DNA of 21,425 nt from assembly GCA_045532455.1 (NCBI GenBank), contig JAZSFX010000032.1:1-21425 (forward strand). The letters run 5' to 3'. A model generated the notes under the pieces. It saw only the letters and a program-made list of their open reading frames with translations, searched no databases and was not told the origin of the DNA. Positions 1 through 7,707 of the stretch are shown here, piece after piece. A program made the position numbers and the translations under genes. Position 1 is the first letter of the stretch. Each line of letters opens with the position of its first letter. This stretch comes from Ornithomonoglobus_A sp045532455 (GTDB lineage Bacteria; Bacillota; Clostridia; UBA1381).

Positions 1-393
1 AAAAACACAAATGCGTGTGTTGAGGTTATTGCATATGGCAGAATTCCGTTAATGATTATGAAAAACTGCCCCATAAAAGCAATGGGCGAATGTGCAAATA
101 AAAAATCGGATTATGTGTTAAAAGACCGTAAAAATCAGGAATTTCCGCTTATATGTCTTGAAGGATGCATTTGTGAACTGTTAAATTCAAAGCCAATGTT
201 TTGTGCAGATAAATATGATGATTTTACAAAAATGGGTATAGATTATATAAGACTTGTTTTTACAAAGGAAACGTATAACGAATGCAAAAAAATAACGGAG
301 CTTTATCTTTTGGCTAAAAGCGGTCAGGAGGTAAAAAATCCGTACGGAGAAAACGAATTTACAAGAGGACATTTATACAGAGGAGTTGAATAG
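1..393 (+). CDS. U32 family peptidase-like protein, C-terminal part (5' end outside window)
   Basis: The reading frame is open from base 1, so this is the 3' end of a longer gene; the ATG at 52 is internal. Before it the frame encodes VEVIAYGRIPLMIMKNCP, which matches the (A)YGR-PLM-----CP signature of the U32 (collagenase-like) family. Counting from the ATG at 52, cysteines lie at residues 6, 14, 35, 39 and 41. Members of this family such as UbiU/UbiV, and by proposal TrhP, hold an iron-sulfur cluster through conserved cysteines, and several act in tRNA or rRNA hydroxylation or in ubiquinone synthesis rather than as proteases. The end, TRGHLYRGVE, also resembles family C-termini. The stop lies 1 nt before the likely maf start, so the two are probably co-transcribed. 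The family call is firm; substrate and activity cannot be read from this fragment. Confidence 0.85.
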   Translation, partial: KNTNACVEVIAYGRIPLMIMKNCPIKAMGECANKKSDYVLKDRKNQEFPLICLEGCICELLNSKPMFCADKYDDFTKMGIDYIRLVFTKETYNECKKITELYLLAKSGQEVKNPYGENEFTRGHLYRGVE

Positions 394-394
394 T

Positions 395-988
395 TTGACA
401 CAGCTTATACTTGCTTCAGGCTCGCCAAGACGAAAAGAGCTATTGGAGTCCATGGGTTTAAAATTCGATATTTTAATTACCAATACTGATGAGGATACCA
501 TACAACAAGAGGGTATTGGTGTTGACTTATACGTTCAGGAACTTGCTCTTATGAAAGCGGCAGACGCAGCAGAGCTTTTAATAAAGAACAAAAATGCAAT
601 GATTATATCGGCAGATACCGTGGTAACATTAGATGATGAAATCCTTGGCAAGCCAAAGGACAAAACCGACGCATTTTTAATGCTTAGAAAACTCAGCGGC
701 AAGGAACACAAGGTATACACAGGCGTGTGCGTAATGCGCGTAAATGACGGAAAAACATTTTGCTCATCGCTTTCAACAACAGTTAAATTCAAGGAGCTTT
801 CAAACGAGAAAATAGCCGCGTATATCGAAACTCTTGAGCCGCTTGATAAAGCAGGCGCATATGGAATACAAGGCAAGGGGTCGATGATAGTTGAGTATAT
901 AAACGGAGACTACAACAATGTTGTGGGACTAAGCACAAGCCTTTTGGCAGACATACTCGAAAACGAATTTGATTATAAGATATTTTAA
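395..988 (+). CDS. maf: Maf family nucleoside triphosphate pyrophosphatase (dTTP/UTP type)
   Basis: Maf hydrolyses non-canonical or excess nucleoside triphosphates to the monophosphate and pyrophosphate, and has been linked to septum formation control. Seen here are the N-terminal LILASGSPRRKELL nucleotide-binding motif (residues 4-17), ISADTVV with the expected catalytic Asp74, LGKP, YTGV, and DKAGAYGIQGKGS. DKAGAYGIQG is typical of the YhdE/Maf dTTP/UTP pyrophosphatase branch rather than the YceF branch. Length of 197 aa is normal. There is no ATG. The frame opens at TTG 386, but AGGAG (381-385) abuts that codon; TTG 395 has a 9-nt spacing, so I prefer it. The gene sits directly before mreB, as in Bacillus and many Clostridia, where radC often intervenes; radC is absent here. 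Confidence 0.93.
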   Translation: MTQLILASGSPRRKELLESMGLKFDILITNTDEDTIQQEGIGVDLYVQELALMKAADAAELLIKNKNAMIISADTVVTLDDEILGKPKDKTDAFLMLRKLSGKEHKVYTGVCVMRVNDGKTFCSSLSTTVKFKELSNEKIAAYIETLEPLDKAGAYGIQGKGSMIVEYINGDYNNVVGLSTSLLADILENEFDYKIF

Positions 989-1007
989 TTATTAAGGAGA
1001 AAAGATA

Positions 1008-2012
1008 ATGAGAATTTTTTCACGTGATATAGGAATTGATTTGGGAACTGCAAACACATTAATATACGTAAAGGGCAGAGGCATTGTTGTAAGAGAGCCA
1101 TCTGTTGTTGCGATTGATAAGTACACAGGCAAGGTTGTAGCAGTGGGACTCGAAGCAAGCGAAATGATGGGCAGAGCACCCGAAAATATCGTGGTTGTAC
1201 GTCCCCTAAAAGACGGTGTTATTGCAGATTTTGATATTACTCAGGCAATGATAAGACATTTTATGAAAAATTCGGACATAAGCTCAGTATTCAAGCCAAG
1301 AGTTGTTGTGTGTATACCGTCGGGCATAACAGAGGTAGAAAGACGTGCAGTTGAGGAAGCAATTATGCTCTCGGGCGCAAAAGAGGTTGTGTTAATAGAA
1401 GAGCCTATGGCGGCGGCTATAGGTGCGGGCTTGCCTGTAATGAGTGCAACGGGTACTATGGTGGTGGATATCGGCGGCGGAACAACAGAGGTTGCAGTTA
1501 TGTCGCTTGGCGGAATTGTTACATCAAACTCAATCCGTATAGCAGGCGATGCACTAAACAGCGCAATAATCAACTACTTAAAAAGAGAGCAGGGAATAAA
1601 TGTCGGCGACAGAATGGCAGAAGAAATTAAGGTAACAATAGGCTCGGCATACGAAGATGGAGACGAGGAAACCTTTGAAGTGAAGGGCAGAGACGTATCC
1701 ACAGGCTTACCCAAGACCGTAGTTATAAGAGATTCGGAAATAAGAGAAGCAATGAGCGAAAACCTTGACGAAATGCTCGAGGCTATAAAGCTCACACTCG
1801 AAAACACACCGCCTGAGCTTGCTGCGGATATAATGGACAGAGGTATTATACTAACGGGCGGCGGTGCATTAATAAAGGGTATGGACAGATTTATCACCGA
1901 AGCCACGGGAATTCCTACGTATGTTGGTGAGTATCCGCTTGACTGCGTTGTTGTTGGTACAGGCAAAACACTCGAACGTATAAGAGAACTGATAGAGGAT
2001 AAAAACAGATAA
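1008..2012 (+). CDS. mreB: Rod shape-determining protein MreB (actin homologue)
   Basis: MreB polymerises on the inner membrane face as short filaments that orient the elongation machinery. All actin-fold nucleotide motifs are visible: phosphate 1 DLGTANTL (residues 11-18), the connect region with IEEPMAAAIGAG (130-141, catalytic Glu131), phosphate 2 DIGGGTTE (154-161) and the adenosine motif LTGGGALI (282-289). The 334-aa length is standard. The N-terminus IFSRDIGIDLG fits MreB better than Mbl, but with one copy in view the paralogue cannot be excluded. An AAGGAG ribosome binding site (994-999) lies 8 nt before the ATG. It follows maf by 19 nt and precedes mreC by 27 nt, within one operon. 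No promoter is seen upstream in the window. Confidence 0.97.
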   Translation: MRIFSRDIGIDLGTANTLIYVKGRGIVVREPSVVAIDKYTGKVVAVGLEASEMMGRAPENIVVVRPLKDGVIADFDITQAMIRHFMKNSDISSVFKPRVVVCIPSGITEVERRAVEEAIMLSGAKEVVLIEEPMAAAIGAGLPVMSATGTMVVDIGGGTTEVAVMSLGGIVTSNSIRIAGDALNSAIINYLKREQGINVGDRMAEEIKVTIGSAYEDGDEETFEVKGRDVSTGLPKTVVIRDSEIREAMSENLDEMLEAIKLTLENTPPELAADIMDRGIILTGGGALIKGMDRFITEATGIPTYVGEYPLDCVVVGTGKTLERIRELIEDKNR

Positions 2013-2039
2013 GAGCGAAAGGAACATAAACTTTTTACT

Positions 2040-2855
2040 ATGAAATTTTTTAAGACTAAGGCGGGGAAGGTAATAAGTGTAGTAGTGGTATTTGCACTTG
2101 TTATGAGTATTATAACGCGTATTGGCGGCGAAAATCCGCTTTCTAATATAATAAGAACTGTTTTTGCACCGTTCCAGTCGGGTGTTTCGTACATTGCAAA
2201 CAGTGTAGGCGACGCAGTAGAATTTGTATACGAAATGAAAGGCTACAAGAAAGAAAATGAGCGGCTTGTAGAGGAAAATATCGAGCTTAAAAAGAAAACG
2301 CGTGATGATGAAGAATATCACCGCGAAATAGAAGAACTACGAAAGCTATTAGACCTTAAGAATTCTATTTCTGACTACAAAACAACTGCGGCCAGGATTA
2401 TAGGCTATGGCACTAACAATTATTACGATAAGCTCGAGCTGAATAAAGGCTCTTATAGCGGAATAAAAGAGGGAGACGTGGTTATAACTCCAGAGGGTCT
2501 TGTGGGACTCATAAGCGAGTCAGGGTTAAATCACGCAATAGTTACAACCATTATAGCAGATAAAAATGCAATAGGTGTTAAAATTTCGCGAACAGGTGAT
2601 ATCGGTGTGGTTGAGGGCGACAGTGAGCTCAGTGCCGATGCAAACTGCAAGCTCACATTTGTTGATAAAAATGTAAACATAATTACAGGTGATATTTTAG
2701 AAACCTCAGGCTCGGGGGGAATATATCCCGAGGGTATAGCGCTTGGCATAATCCGCGATATAAATATGGATAATTTAGGAATGCTCAATTTTGCAACAGT
2801 TGAGCCGTCGGCGGATTTTACGAGTATGCACGAGGTACTCGTAATACACAAATAA
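2040..2855 (+). CDS. mreC: Rod shape-determining protein MreC
   Basis: MreC is a bitopic membrane protein that self-assembles outside the membrane and activates PBP2 in the elongasome. Residues 10-27 form one membrane segment (GKVISVVVVFALVMSIIT). Residues about 65-107 are charged and heptad-like, consistent with the dimerising coiled coil. The rest, rich in Val/Ile/Gly, corresponds to the two beta domains, including TAARIIGYG and EGDVVITPEGLVG. Length (271 aa) is normal. The purine-rich AAAGGA (2018-2023) lies about 16 nt before the ATG, which is long, but no in-frame start is closer. The last two codons (His-Lys) and the stop form part of the left arm of the large palindrome that follows. 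Confidence 0.93.
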   Translation: MKFFKTKAGKVISVVVVFALVMSIITRIGGENPLSNIIRTVFAPFQSGVSYIANSVGDAVEFVYEMKGYKKENERLVEENIELKKKTRDDEEYHREIEELRKLLDLKNSISDYKTTAARIIGYGTNNYYDKLELNKGSYSGIKEGDVVITPEGLVGLISESGLNHAIVTTIIADKNAIGVKISRTGDIGVVEGDSELSADANCKLTFVDKNVNIITGDILETSGSGGIYPEGIALGIIRDINMDNLGMLNFATVEPSADFTSMHEVLVIHK

Positions 2856-2969
2856 AATCCGAATAAAATTGCCCATCTCACCATTTTCAAAGACTCGGAG
2901 TATCAACATACGCCGTCGTCTTTTTAAATGGCAATCTGAACAATTTTATTACGGATTTGGGTTTTTGTG
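2847..2969. repeat. 123-nt near-palindrome filling the mreC-mreD gap
   Basis: Almost the whole gap folds back on itself. Paired segments from the outside in: 2847-2852 with 2964-2969; 2855-2861 (AAATCCG) with 2952-2958; 2862-2871 (AATAAAATTG) with 2941-2950, one bulged A at 2951; 2881-2886 with 2926-2931; 2889-2894 (AAAGAC) with 2918-2923; 2896-2898 with 2913-2915; 2900-2903 (GTAT) with 2908-2911, loop CAAC. That is about 42 pairs, with a poorly paired 9x9 internal loop at 2872-2880/2932-2940. It starts in the last two codons of mreC and is followed by GGGTTTTTG-like sequence overlapping its outer right arm. It could be a decayed palindromic mobile element (MITE-like), an RNA processing site, or an attenuator inside the operon. 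The pairing is certain; the role is not known. Confidence 0.8.
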
Positions 2970-3001
2970 CCATCTGGCATGGAAAGGAATGAATATAACA
3001 A

Positions 3002-3523
3002 ATGTTTAAAAGAAAAAACACAAAGCTCTTTTTATGGTTTTTTATATCAATGCTTCTTGACCTGTGCGTGTTACAGAAATTTTCCATAATGGGTGCAAGA
3101 CCTATGCTTGTTTTTTTGCTTATTCTATCGGTTGCATTGCTTGAGAGTGATTTTGTTAAAATGCTTTGTGTAACGGTAATTGCTTCTGTTGTGTATGCCC
3201 TTATGGGTGCGCAGAGTTTTGGTATGGAGCTGGTACTATGCGTGTGTATTGCGCTTAGTGCATATTATCTTAAAAAATTCCCAAGGCATATGAAAGGTGT
3301 TGTAAGAGCGACTGTATTTGGGGGAGTGTCAGCTGCGATTCACTCTGTACTTATGCATTTTTATAATTTTAATCAGATAGGTGTTACCACAATTTTTAGA
3401 ACAGTACTGCCATCTCTTGTATACAATGCAGTTTTGTCGGCGGTAGTATTCTGGCTTTTAAGAATAAGTGTGTACGAAAATGAAATAAATAAGGAGTCAG
3501 TGTTTGGATATGCGAAGCGCTAA
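3002..3523 (+). CDS. mreD: Rod shape-determining protein MreD
   Basis: MreD is an integral membrane partner of MreC and PBP2/RodA. The 173-aa protein is strongly hydrophobic with about five membrane segments (roughly residues 8-26, 34-48, 52-70, 74-89, 100-118, and another near 135-155), and has short charged loops such as KKFPRHMKG. MreD is poorly conserved; the call rests on position between mreC and PBP2, length and topology. AAAGGAA (2983-2989) lies 12 nt before the ATG. The 3' end overlaps the PBP2 start by 14 to 20 nt, implying translational coupling. Confidence 0.88.
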   Translation: MFKRKNTKLFLWFFISMLLDLCVLQKFSIMGARPMLVFLLILSVALLESDFVKMLCVTVIASVVYALMGAQSFGMELVLCVCIALSAYYLKKFPRHMKGVVRATVFGGVSAAIHSVLMHFYNFNQIGVTTIFRTVLPSLVYNAVLSAVVFWLLRISVYENEINKESVFGYAKR

Positions 3524-5543
3524 AGCAAGGTTTACCATACTAAAAATAGTAATTTTTGTAATGATATGCGCCATAGGCTATCGCTTGTACGATTTGCAGA
3601 TAGTAAAAGGCGATATGTATATGGAGGTTGCCGAAGAAAGACTAACCTCCAATATTGTAAAAAAAGCACCAAGAGGCGAAATATTCGACCGTTACGGTGA
3701 GCCCTTGGTTTCCAATAAGGTTGCATATGATTTGGTGTTGCAAAGAGCAGGTCAGAGTAATATTGAGCTTAACCATACAATAATGGAGGTGCTTAATATT
3801 CTCGACGAGGAGGGTATAGAGGTCCAAGACACATTGCCCATAAGCTATGCACCCTATTATTTTACATTTGAAGAACACGAAACAACAGCACACGATTGGT
3901 TTTTTAATAATCAGTATATTAACGATAAAATTTTCTACGATATGACTCCTGCAGAGGTTATAGAAGCATATAAAGAAATATACGAAATTCCAATGACATA
4001 TAACCAGACACAAATAAGACGTATAGTCGGAATTCGTTACGAAGCACAGTTAAGAGGCTTCTCGCAGATTTCGCCATATTGTATTGCTGAAAATCTCAGT
4101 GCCTCGGCAGTGGCAAAAATAAAGGAAAGAGGTACAACCCTCAAGGGTGTATCAATCTCCAATAACTATGTAAGAGAATACAACAAACCGGGGGTTGCAA
4201 CGCATATTTTAGGCAGATGTGGCAGAATAAATGCCCAAGAATACGAAAAATACCGATTTGACGGTTATGGCATTAACGACACAATAGGAAAAGAGGGTAT
4301 CGAAAAAAAGGCGGAGAGCTTTTTAAGAGGTACAGATGGTACAACAGGCTCTATGAAACGAATTAATAACAGAGAAGTAAGCCTTATAGACGACGTTGAG
4401 CCAATACCGGGACACAGTGTAACACTCACCATAGACTCGCGTCTACAGGAGGAAACAGAAAAAATTCTTGCCAATAACATAAAAAGAATTCAAGGAAGTG
4501 CACTCTCGGGAAAGAAGAACGGTAAAGATTGTAATGCAGGAGCAGTAGCACTTTTAGACGTAAAAACGGGCGACACATTAGCGCTTGCATCTTATCCAAG
4601 CTATGATATGTCGCGCTTTGATGAAGACTATGAAATATTATCTCAGGATAGCGCAAATCCGTTCTATAACAGAAGTGTAAGCGGACTATACAGTCCCGGC
4701 TCTACATTTAAACCGCTTAGTGCAATAGCGGCAATGCAGTCGGGCAAATTAACACCGAGAGAAGTAATACAAACAAAGGGTCAGTATAAATTCTATGCAG
4801 ACTATCAGCCATCGTGCTGGATATGGTCGGAGTACGATACAACTCACGGTAACATAAACGTATCAACTGCAATAGAGCAATCGTGTAACTATTTCTTCTA
4901 CGAAGTAGGCAGACGCATGGGCATCGACACATTAAGCGAATATGCCACAAGGTTTGGTCTGGGTGAATATACGGGTATAGAGCTTAGTGAAGAAGCTAAG
5001 GGTGCAATGGCAAGTCCTGAGTATAAGGAAAGTATAATAACCAACGTAACAAACAAGTCGTGGTTTGGCGGTGATACACTTCAGGCTGCGATTGGTCAGT
5101 CGTATAGCTTGTTTACTCCCATACAACTTGCAAACTACGTTGCAACCATAGCAAATGGCGGAACAAGGTACAAGGTTAATTTAATTAAAAACATTCGCTC
5201 ATCTGTTGACGGAAGTGTTGTCGCAGAATATCCGCCGCAGATTGTTGAGGAAGTCGAGATGAGTGATGACGTTATAAACGCAGTAAGAAACGGTATGCGA
5301 CGTGTAGTTGATGAGGGTAGTGCATCTAACATATTTGCCGATTACCCTGTTTCCCTGTGCGGAAAAACAGGTACTGCTCAGGTAGGAAACGGGTCGAATA
5401 ATGCGTTGTTTGTGGCTTATGCTCCCTCTGATAATCCGCAAATTGCAATAGCGGTTGTTATAGTGCATGGTGTAAGAGGTACAAATGCCGCACAGGTTGC
5501 AAAGGATATATTTGATGTATACTTTGCAAATGAATACCACTGA
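3504..5543 (+). CDS. mrdA: Penicillin-binding protein 2, class B transpeptidase of the elongasome
   Basis: This enzyme crosslinks lateral-wall peptidoglycan from outside the membrane, partnered by the RodA glycosyltransferase and activated by MreC. One N-terminal membrane anchor (about residues 11-28) is followed by the dimerisation domain with the RGEIFDRYGEPLVSN motif (about 57-71). The transpeptidase domain has all three active-site motifs: S400-T-F-K403, S460-C-N462 and K621-T-G623 (KTGTAQ). Length (679 aa) is usual. Two starts are possible: TTG 3504, 7 nt after AAGGAG (3491-3496), and ATG 3510, 13 nt after it; the TTG has the better spacing. The gene overlaps mreD. In many Clostridia minC, minD, minE and rodA follow; here the operon stops at a large hairpin instead. 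Confidence 0.95.
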   Translation: MDMRSAKARFTILKIVIFVMICAIGYRLYDLQIVKGDMYMEVAEERLTSNIVKKAPRGEIFDRYGEPLVSNKVAYDLVLQRAGQSNIELNHTIMEVLNILDEEGIEVQDTLPISYAPYYFTFEEHETTAHDWFFNNQYINDKIFYDMTPAEVIEAYKEIYEIPMTYNQTQIRRIVGIRYEAQLRGFSQISPYCIAENLSASAVAKIKERGTTLKGVSISNNYVREYNKPGVATHILGRCGRINAQEYEKYRFDGYGINDTIGKEGIEKKAESFLRGTDGTTGSMKRINNREVSLIDDVEPIPGHSVTLTIDSRLQEETEKILANNIKRIQGSALSGKKNGKDCNAGAVALLDVKTGDTLALASYPSYDMSRFDEDYEILSQDSANPFYNRSVSGLYSPGSTFKPLSAIAAMQSGKLTPREVIQTKGQYKFYADYQPSCWIWSEYDTTHGNINVSTAIEQSCNYFFYEVGRRMGIDTLSEYATRFGLGEYTGIELSEEAKGAMASPEYKESIITNVTNKSWFGGDTLQAAIGQSYSLFTPIQLANYVATIANGGTRYKVNLIKNIRSSVDGSVVAEYPPQIVEEVEMSDDVINAVRNGMRRVVDEGSASNIFADYPVSLCGKTGTAQVGNGSNNALFVAYAPSDNPQIAIAVVIVHGVRGTNAAQVAKDIFDVYFANEYH

Positions 5544-5576
5544 TAGAGGCTGTTGCTTTTAGCAGATTAGTTGTAT

Positions 5577-5683
5577 AAAAAGCAGAGAGGGCTGTCTGTA
5601 TAAATTCGATATTGCGAGTTTCAAATCCGTAAGGATTTGTCTGTCTGAGCAATAGAATTTATACAGATAGTCCTCTCTGTTTT
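5577..5683. terminator. Large bidirectional hairpin between convergent genes (palindromic element)
   Basis: The core is a 25-nt arm, 5583-5607 (begins CAGAGAGG, ends TATAAATTC), which pairs with 5655-5679; the only two non-Watson-Crick positions are G-U compatible. Inside it, TATTGC (5610-5615) pairs with GCAATA (5649-5654), and CAAATCC (5622-5628) pairs with GGATTTG (5633-5639) around a GTAA tetraloop. A-rich sequence before (5577-5581) and TTTTATT after (5680-5686) give a U-tract on both strands. It therefore works on paper as a terminator for PBP2 (+) and for the alpha/beta hydrolase (-). At about 107 nt it is much longer than the other terminators in this window (stems of 7-13 bp), so a palindromic repeat element serving as terminator is likely. 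Confidence 0.82.
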
Positions 5684-5700
5684 ATTCTGTCATTTTATAT

Positions 5701-6624
5701 TTATTTTAACCATTTATCCAAAAAACCGTATCCCGCATCTGCGGCGTACTTTGGTGGTCTGTGTCCCGATTTATGATTTACAAAGAATATATTTTGCTCA
5801 CACTCTTCATAACCTGTAACGGTATCGAGCATTTTTTTACTATCATCATTATCAGCCTCGCCCGCAATCAAGCAAAATGGCTTTGGTGCACACAAAGAAA
5901 GTAACTGTGCATTTTCAAATCCCTCTTTCTTTGCCATTTCGAACTTATCTCCCCAATACCAAGGGTCGCCCCAGTTGGTTTGTTCCCAGCCTATTCCGAA
6001 ATCACTTGCCACAATCACCTTAATTCGCTCATCAAGGCAACCGGTATAAAACGCCATTTTTCCGCCAAGTGAATGGCCTGCTATGCCAATACGTGTTTCG
6101 TCAACTCTGCTATCCTCTACAAGTGCATCAACCAACAACTGTGTATCAGAAATCAGTTTTCCAACACCACACCATTGGGGGTGCTCTTTGTTAAATAAGG
6201 TGGCTGCATTTTGCCATACCTCAAAGCCTGAGGAGTTAAATTTATCTATGTAGCTATCGGTATATGTCAGGTGATACGCCTCTGCCGATATAACAATATA
6301 TCCTCTTTTTACAATTTCGAGAATAGTAGGATTTTCTGCAAACTTCTCGAGTGTGGTATTTGTTCGTGGGTCAAAACCCATTGCCGCCTCGGGATAGTAA
6401 AACGGTACCACAACACCGGGTAGTTTTTCATCAACATTTTTTGGTAAAACCTTCATAACTCGCTGATACGTTGTACGTCCGTCTTCGCGTAATCCGTTTG
6501 CTTGCATATAAACTTCGCAATCAAAAAAATCACACTCATATTTTTCTATAAACTCAAATGATTTTCTAAAGCTGTAATTTGTTGGCTTACCAATGAGTTT
6601 TTTCCAATCAGCTAATGTTTTCAT
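5701..6624 (-). CDS. Alpha/beta hydrolase, esterase-like (acetyl xylan esterase/dienelactone hydrolase superfamily)
   Basis: A serine hydrolase of the alpha/beta fold. The nucleophile elbow is GHSLGG (residues 183-188, Ser185). The acid is probably Asp258 in AGEADNDD and the base His288 in HKSGHRPP. The region LCAPKPFCLIAGEAD (243-258) has the pattern seen in acetyl-xylan-esterase-type hydrolases. The 307-aa protein has no signal peptide, so it should act in the cytoplasm, for example removing acyl groups from an imported sugar or glycoside. AAAGGA precedes the ATG at about 11 nt. It lies downstream of the AraC-type regulator on the same strand, and beyond that regulator lie three sugar-type oxidoreductases. 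Fold and catalytic residues are well supported; the substrate is not known. Confidence 0.8.
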   Translation of the reverse strand: MKTLADWKKLIGKPTNYSFRKSFEFIEKYECDFFDCEVYMQANGLREDGRTTYQRVMKVLPKNVDEKLPGVVVPFYYPEAAMGFDPRTNTTLEKFAENPTILEIVKRGYIVISAEAYHLTYTDSYIDKFNSSGFEVWQNAATLFNKEHPQWCGVGKLISDTQLLVDALVEDSRVDETRIGIAGHSLGGKMAFYTGCLDERIKVIVASDFGIGWEQTNWGDPWYWGDKFEMAKKEGFENAQLLSLCAPKPFCLIAGEADNDDSKKMLDTVTGYEECEQNIFFVNHKSGHRPPKYAADAGYGFLDKWLK

Positions 6625-6674
6625 AATTAAAACAGTCCTTTCCGTATCGTTAATACAAAACCAATTTTAAAAAC

Positions 6675-6703
6675 ATTATATAATACATATAATAAAAAGT
6701 AAA
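6675..6703 (-). promoter_or_regulatory. Probable promoter of the alpha/beta hydrolase gene
   Basis: On the minus strand a -35 TTTACT (6698-6703) is followed, after 17 bp, by a -10 TATAAT (6675-6680). It lies about 50 bp before the hydrolase ATG in the AT-rich gap between that gene and the AraC-type regulator. The -35 is imperfect, and AT-rich DNA gives chance matches, so confidence is moderate. No terminator is visible after the regulator gene, so read-through is also possible. Confidence 0.5.
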
Positions 6704-6740
6704 TAACAAAAAAAGATTATTTATATTGCAAAAAGTGTAA

Positions 6741-7568
6741 TTAAGATTTAATTTTTCTCACAGGCAAACTGTTTGTTTCCTCCGACGGAGTGTGTCCGAA
6801 ATACTCCGTGTAGTTTCTGTAAAAGGTTGAGTAGTTTGAAAAACCGCACATAGAATATGCATGGCTTGGGTTAGTGCCCATACGTATAAGATTTTGTGCC
6901 TTAAGAAGTCTTATGGAGTTTATGTATTTCTTTGGTGTAATGTTAAGCTGCTCATTAAAAAGAAAATGCAAATGCCTTTTAGAAACAAAAAGTGCATCAC
7001 TCATATCTTCAACCGTAATATGCTTTGCATAATTCATATCAACAAAATCAATAGCTTTGTTAACAAGCTCGTTTACCGATACGGGAGTTTCGTTTTTTTC
7101 TGCCTCTGCCACAAGCGACAAATTGCATACAAGCTCACGTATGAGTGAATAAAAAAGAGTGGTGAAGTTATCTCTATCAAAGCATTTACTATAATAATCA
7201 ATCTTTTTAAAGATATCTGTAACAAAATTATTGCCGCTGTAATTTACAACGTCAAGATATGGTGGTATTTTTTCGTATATTCCCTGTGCCAGAATCTTTT
7301 CGTCAAACAGAATATCAAATCTGTCGTAATCGGCATCACCGTCAATTCTGATGGCGTGAAGTATATGCGGCTTAAAAATCACAAGACTGTTTTTATGTAA
7401 TTTATATACATTTCCACCAATAACTGCAGAAACCTCACCGCCTCTTAAAAATATAATCTCGCATACGTCGTGGGTGTGTAAATCGCAATTGCCCACGGTG
7501 GGATTCTTATAAACCATATGATTGTATATAACCTTGTCGTCATTATGCTCCGATATTATTTCTCTCAT
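6741..7568 (-). CDS. AraC family transcriptional regulator with N-terminal cupin sensor domain
   Basis: The N-terminal half (about residues 15-95) has the cupin pattern HTHDVCEIIFLRGGE (31-45) and the second motif LVIFKPHILHAI (62-73), typical of AraC-type sugar sensors. The C-terminal domain (about 170-265) has two helix-turn-helix units: ITVEDMSDALFVSKRHLHFLF and the conserved tail CGFSNYSTFYRNYTEYFGHTPSE. Length is 275 aa. Start choice: the frame opens at TTG 7583, but that codon overlaps the ribosome binding site. GGAGGG (7576-7581, minus strand) is followed by tandem ATG codons at 7571 and 7568; the second has 7-nt spacing and is preferred. It is divergent from the three oxidoreductase genes, so it probably controls them and perhaps itself. 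The ligand is not known. Confidence 0.92.
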   Translation of the reverse strand: MREIISEHNDDKVIYNHMVYKNPTVGNCDLHTHDVCEIIFLRGGEVSAVIGGNVYKLHKNSLVIFKPHILHAIRIDGDADYDRFDILFDEKILAQGIYEKIPPYLDVVNYSGNNFVTDIFKKIDYYSKCFDRDNFTTLFYSLIRELVCNLSLVAEAEKNETPVSVNELVNKAIDFVDMNYAKHITVEDMSDALFVSKRHLHFLFNEQLNITPKKYINSIRLLKAQNLIRMGTNPSHAYSMCGFSNYSTFYRNYTEYFGHTPSEETNSLPVRKIKS

Positions 7569-7596
7569 CATATAACCCTCCAACGCTTTTTTATTT

Positions 7597-7625
7597 ATTA
7601 TACATCATAATATCATTTTTTGCAA
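7597..7625 (-). promoter_or_regulatory. Promoter of the AraC-type regulator gene
   Basis: Minus strand: -35 TTGCAA (7620-7625), 17-bp spacer, -10 TATAAT (7597-7602), about 28 bp before the ribosome binding site. It is back to back with the oxidoreductase promoter. TTGC recurs 11 bp apart at 7620-7623 and 7631-7634, a one-helical-turn spacing that could be a pair of AraC half-sites. Confidence 0.65.
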
Positions 7626-7647
7626 TATACTTGCGCATTTTTTTATA

Positions 7648-7676
7648 TTTACATTTCAAAAAATATATTGTATAAT
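7648..7676 (+). promoter_or_regulatory. Promoter of the three-oxidoreductase operon
   Basis: -35 TTTACA (7648-7653), 17-bp spacer, perfect -10 TATAAT (7671-7676). The predicted start is near 7683, giving a short leader to the ATG at 7708. The ATGATGG that overlaps the -10 makes a spurious longer reading frame start and is not used. Confidence 0.72.
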
Positions 7677-7707
7677 GATGGCAAATATATTAGCTGGAGG
7701 TATAAAT

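Noticed and set aside
386..394. TTG 386 as the maf start
   Set aside because: The AGGAG site touches this codon, leaving no spacing; TTG 395 has normal spacing and still includes the whole nucleotide-binding motif.
1574..2194. A 206-codon open frame on the minus strand
   Set aside because: Antisense to mreB and the start of mreC, Ser/Ile/Thr-rich composition of a shadow frame, no family resemblance.
2968..2984. TGCC-ATCT-GGCA as a separate operator or terminator before mreD
   Set aside because: Only 4 pairs around a short loop and no T-run; too weak to claim beside the large palindrome.
2847..5683. Treating the two large palindromes as confirmed copies of one repeat family
   Set aside because: Apart from size and an AAATCCG segment their sequences do not align; a genome-wide search is required before calling them copies.
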